From NCBI GenBank assembly GCA_009760855.2, contig WPIO01000002.1, forward strand, positions 4,117,001 through 4,177,500: DNA of 60,500 nt, read 5' to 3'. Positions 58,636 through 60,500 of the stretch are shown here, piece after piece. Below the pieces are notes generated by a model. It saw only the letters and a program-made list of their open reading frames with translations, was not told the origin of the DNA and searched no databases. Made by a program: the position numbers and the translations under genes. The first letter of the stretch is position 1. Each line of letters begins with the position of its first letter. This DNA comes from Cristatella mucedo (Eukaryota; Bryozoa; Phylactolaemata; Cristatellidae).

Positions 58636-59181
58636 GTTATTGCACTTGATAAGCGCCCTCAGAGAACTCACAATCTCTTTCTAGGTGCTTTACATTTGCT
58701 GCAAAGCAAAATGCAATTGAATGGTGAGTAACATCATGCTTGATAAACAAACAATATGAATAACATGGTTAGGGGTGACATGCACAGGGTCAGCATGCAA
58801 ATGTGGTTAATGGCAGCATGCACAGTGTCAGCACCCATAAGCACATCAAGGACGAATCACAGGGACCCACTAAATGCTGTCCTAAATAGGTGTGTTTTTA
58901 AGTTCTTTTTAAATGTGGTCAAGTCAGGGGATGTTCTAACGCAAGTCGGGAGGGAGTTCCAGGCTTTGGGAGCATATGAACTAAATGCACGGTCTCCAAA
59001 GGATTTAAGGTTTGTACGAGGTATTTCTAGACTGTTGGATTCCGAAAAGCGGGTGGTACGATGCTTGGCCTGATGGGGTAGTATATCTGACAGATAGGCT
59101 GGAGCCATAGAATGAAGGGACCTAAAAGTGAGCGACAAAACCTTGAAGTCAATCCGTTGCTTGACTGGTAGCCAGTGCAGG
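58636..59181 (-). mobile_element. LINE family A, 3' fragment, minus strand
   Basis: Minus-strand C-terminal coding part from HWLPVKQRIDFKVLSLTF to FRTAFSGSL, with very few differences from the 24.9 and 39.4 kb copies. It ends in the hairpin AAAGCACC...GGCGCTT. The 5' truncation is sharp at about 59181 (tgcag|gtccaatatat). A recent insertion. Confidence 0.88.
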
Positions 59182-60046
59182 TCCAATATATATAAATACG
59201 ACATGGAGATATGCCGACGCATAGTCGACAGATTTTAGAATACAATAACAACAATATTAATAATAAAACCCTTGCGTAAGACCTTTAAATAACTATATCT
59301 CTTTTTAAGGTATGTACAATTATGTTACGTTGGAATGTAAGCATGTTAATTTGGCGATAATATTTGTAACTTCAGCAAGCATAAGCACACAAAGGAAAAT
59401 TCTCGTCGACGGAGCAAGTGCTGTAAATAGGATATACACCTGCTGCTAACGTTTAGCAACCATCATTAATGGCCCTAAGTTCTGCGAATGCATTGAAAGA
59501 CCATGCGTTTTGCGAATAAGGTGGATTGAGTGGGGCTGGTATGGGTTTTGTATACTTGAAGGAACTTCAGATTTAGGCAAGCAAAGGACCGGTTCACTAA
59601 GTACCAATGGGGTTGAAACGCGTCGACCTAATGTAAGAAGCTCGTTTCGATGTCCGACTCCTGCAGTTAGGCGGATTTCCTTTGCTACCACGACATCGAA
59701 TACGAATCGCCCTGGGATGAACCAAGTTCTAGTGCTAACAGCGTCGTGCCAGCTCCACAGCTCAACCTCCCAGCTCTCGTTTGAGCTTCCCAGCTGATTT
59801 TAAACTTAACCGAGCACAGGTAGCACATGAGTGCAAGTCACTAGCCAGGCGTCTGACCAATGCCAGTGTCCAAGTCTAGGTCTTGGCAAATGCAATCTAC
59901 TTAAAGCAGTGCTAACCGGCTGCAGGTCGGGATTACAGCTAATGCATTGCTTGTTGTACACGATGTGAAGAATCGACAAGAAGAGCACAATCCATAATTG
60001 TGCTGCGGTTCCTTAACATGCTATGCTGAGTAACATTTGCTGTTAC
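59182..60046. other. No confirmed exon
   Basis: Downstream (minus sense) of the two candidate exons at the right edge. I did not find a continuing phase-0 exon that I trust. Confidence 0.3.
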
Positions 60047-60127
60047 CTGCAGGTCAGCATTGCTAAGTCTGGAAAATCGAGGACAGGTCGTCGGCATATT
60101 AAGGCTAGAAAATGAGGTGAGTATTAC
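60047..60127 (-). CDS. Candidate internal exon of an unrecognised gene
   Basis: 81 nt, phase 0 at both ends: acceptor TTTTTTCGAATGAAG, donor GTAACA. It encodes VILTSFSSLNMPTTCPRFSR, then LSNADLQ. It joins in frame to the candidate exon at 60359-60500. I do not recognise the family. Confidence 0.4.
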
Positions 60128-60358
60128 CTTCATTCGAAAAAATGACAGCAGCCAACATAAGTGTATCAAAGTGCAACTCACCAACACAATAAGTATTTAA
60201 ACGCTCTGAGCAAAGTTCCATTAAAAGTGTGCACAATGCGACGAAATCACAAGAGCCACACAGAGCCAGCAATCGTGCACTGTCACAGTGCTAGGCAAAG
60301 TCTGCAACTTCTTTACAAAAGAAGAGACATGTAAGTGCACTCGCCAACAAACACTCAC

Positions 60359-60500
60359 CACTTCGGCAGCATCGGTCCCAATAACGTGGCCATCAGGAGC
60401 ACACGTTGATTCACGTGAAAGCAGATTAAGCACAAGCGGTTTCATAAAGTCAAGGGTGTAAAGTAAGACATGAATGCCATCAACCGAAAGGCAGCTGCCA
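60359..60500 (-). CDS. Candidate exon of an unrecognised gene, runs off window
   Basis: Open from the window edge to a strong donor GTGAGT, reading GSCLSVDGIHVLLYTLDFMK, then PLVLNLLSRESTCAPDGHV and IGTDAAEV. Protein-like composition, phase 0 exit. No domain was recognised. The exon may start at or beyond position 60500. Confidence 0.45.

Noticed and set aside
60053-60117. A plus-strand 65-nt exon between CTGCAG and GTGAGT
   Set aside because: It is open in one frame and has good-looking sites, but the minus-strand exon over the same DNA joins in phase to a second exon, which is stronger evidence.

Overview
The window looks like nuclear DNA of an invertebrate animal. Coding sequence is split into short exons with GT/AG splice sites and phase-matched introns. 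Non-LTR retrotransposons, tRNA-derived SINEs and very long (TC)n/(GA)n, (AT)n and (CA)n microsatellites fill most of it. I see no bacterial operons, CRISPR arrays or phage genes. The species cannot be fixed from the sequence; no lineage-specific host gene was recognised.

The only host genes I can name are two alpha-carbonic anhydrase paralogues, both on the minus strand in head-to-tail order. Gene 2 (upstream, exons between 49029 and 43496) and gene 1 (exons between 11917 and 4253) share the same exon plan. Their N-terminal exons end in phase 1 after the Asn-Asn-Gly motif. The second exons are both 158 nt, the third are 178 and 169 nt, and the fourth are both 152 nt; intron phases match throughout. 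Both keep the three zinc-binding histidines, the Glu gate residue and the catalytic Thr of the GSLT motif. Both lack the His64 proton shuttle. First (signal-peptide) exons were not found, and the final exon is only a weak candidate in gene 2. Gene 1 lies in very GC-rich DNA (about 3.6-5.3 kb and 10.2-15.9 kb), whereas gene 2 has ordinary composition.

Mobile DNA: two families of CR1/L2-like LINEs occur in several truncated copies. Family A ends in an ATT-type repeat preceded by a hairpin; family B ends in a TTACA/ACATT-type repeat. At least six tRNA-derived SINEs carry a 3' end matching the family A hairpin, which fits a SINE mobilised by that LINE. A degenerate Ty3/Gypsy pol remnant (RT end, RNase H, integrase start) lies at 36.87-38.0 kb, broken by a LINE tail and a (TC)n run. 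A diverged tandem repeat of roughly 150-200 bp occurs in two oppositely oriented blocks inside the long first visible intron of gene 1, and a separate interspersed repeat pair lies at 16.9 and 21.7 kb.

At the right edge two phase-compatible minus-strand exons (60359-60500 and 60047-60127) suggest the start of another gene, family unrecognised. Long stretches at 17-24 kb, 28-36 kb and 56.9-58.6 kb show only repeats and short frames that I do not believe are genes. All conclusions come from reading the sequence; no alignment or search was run.
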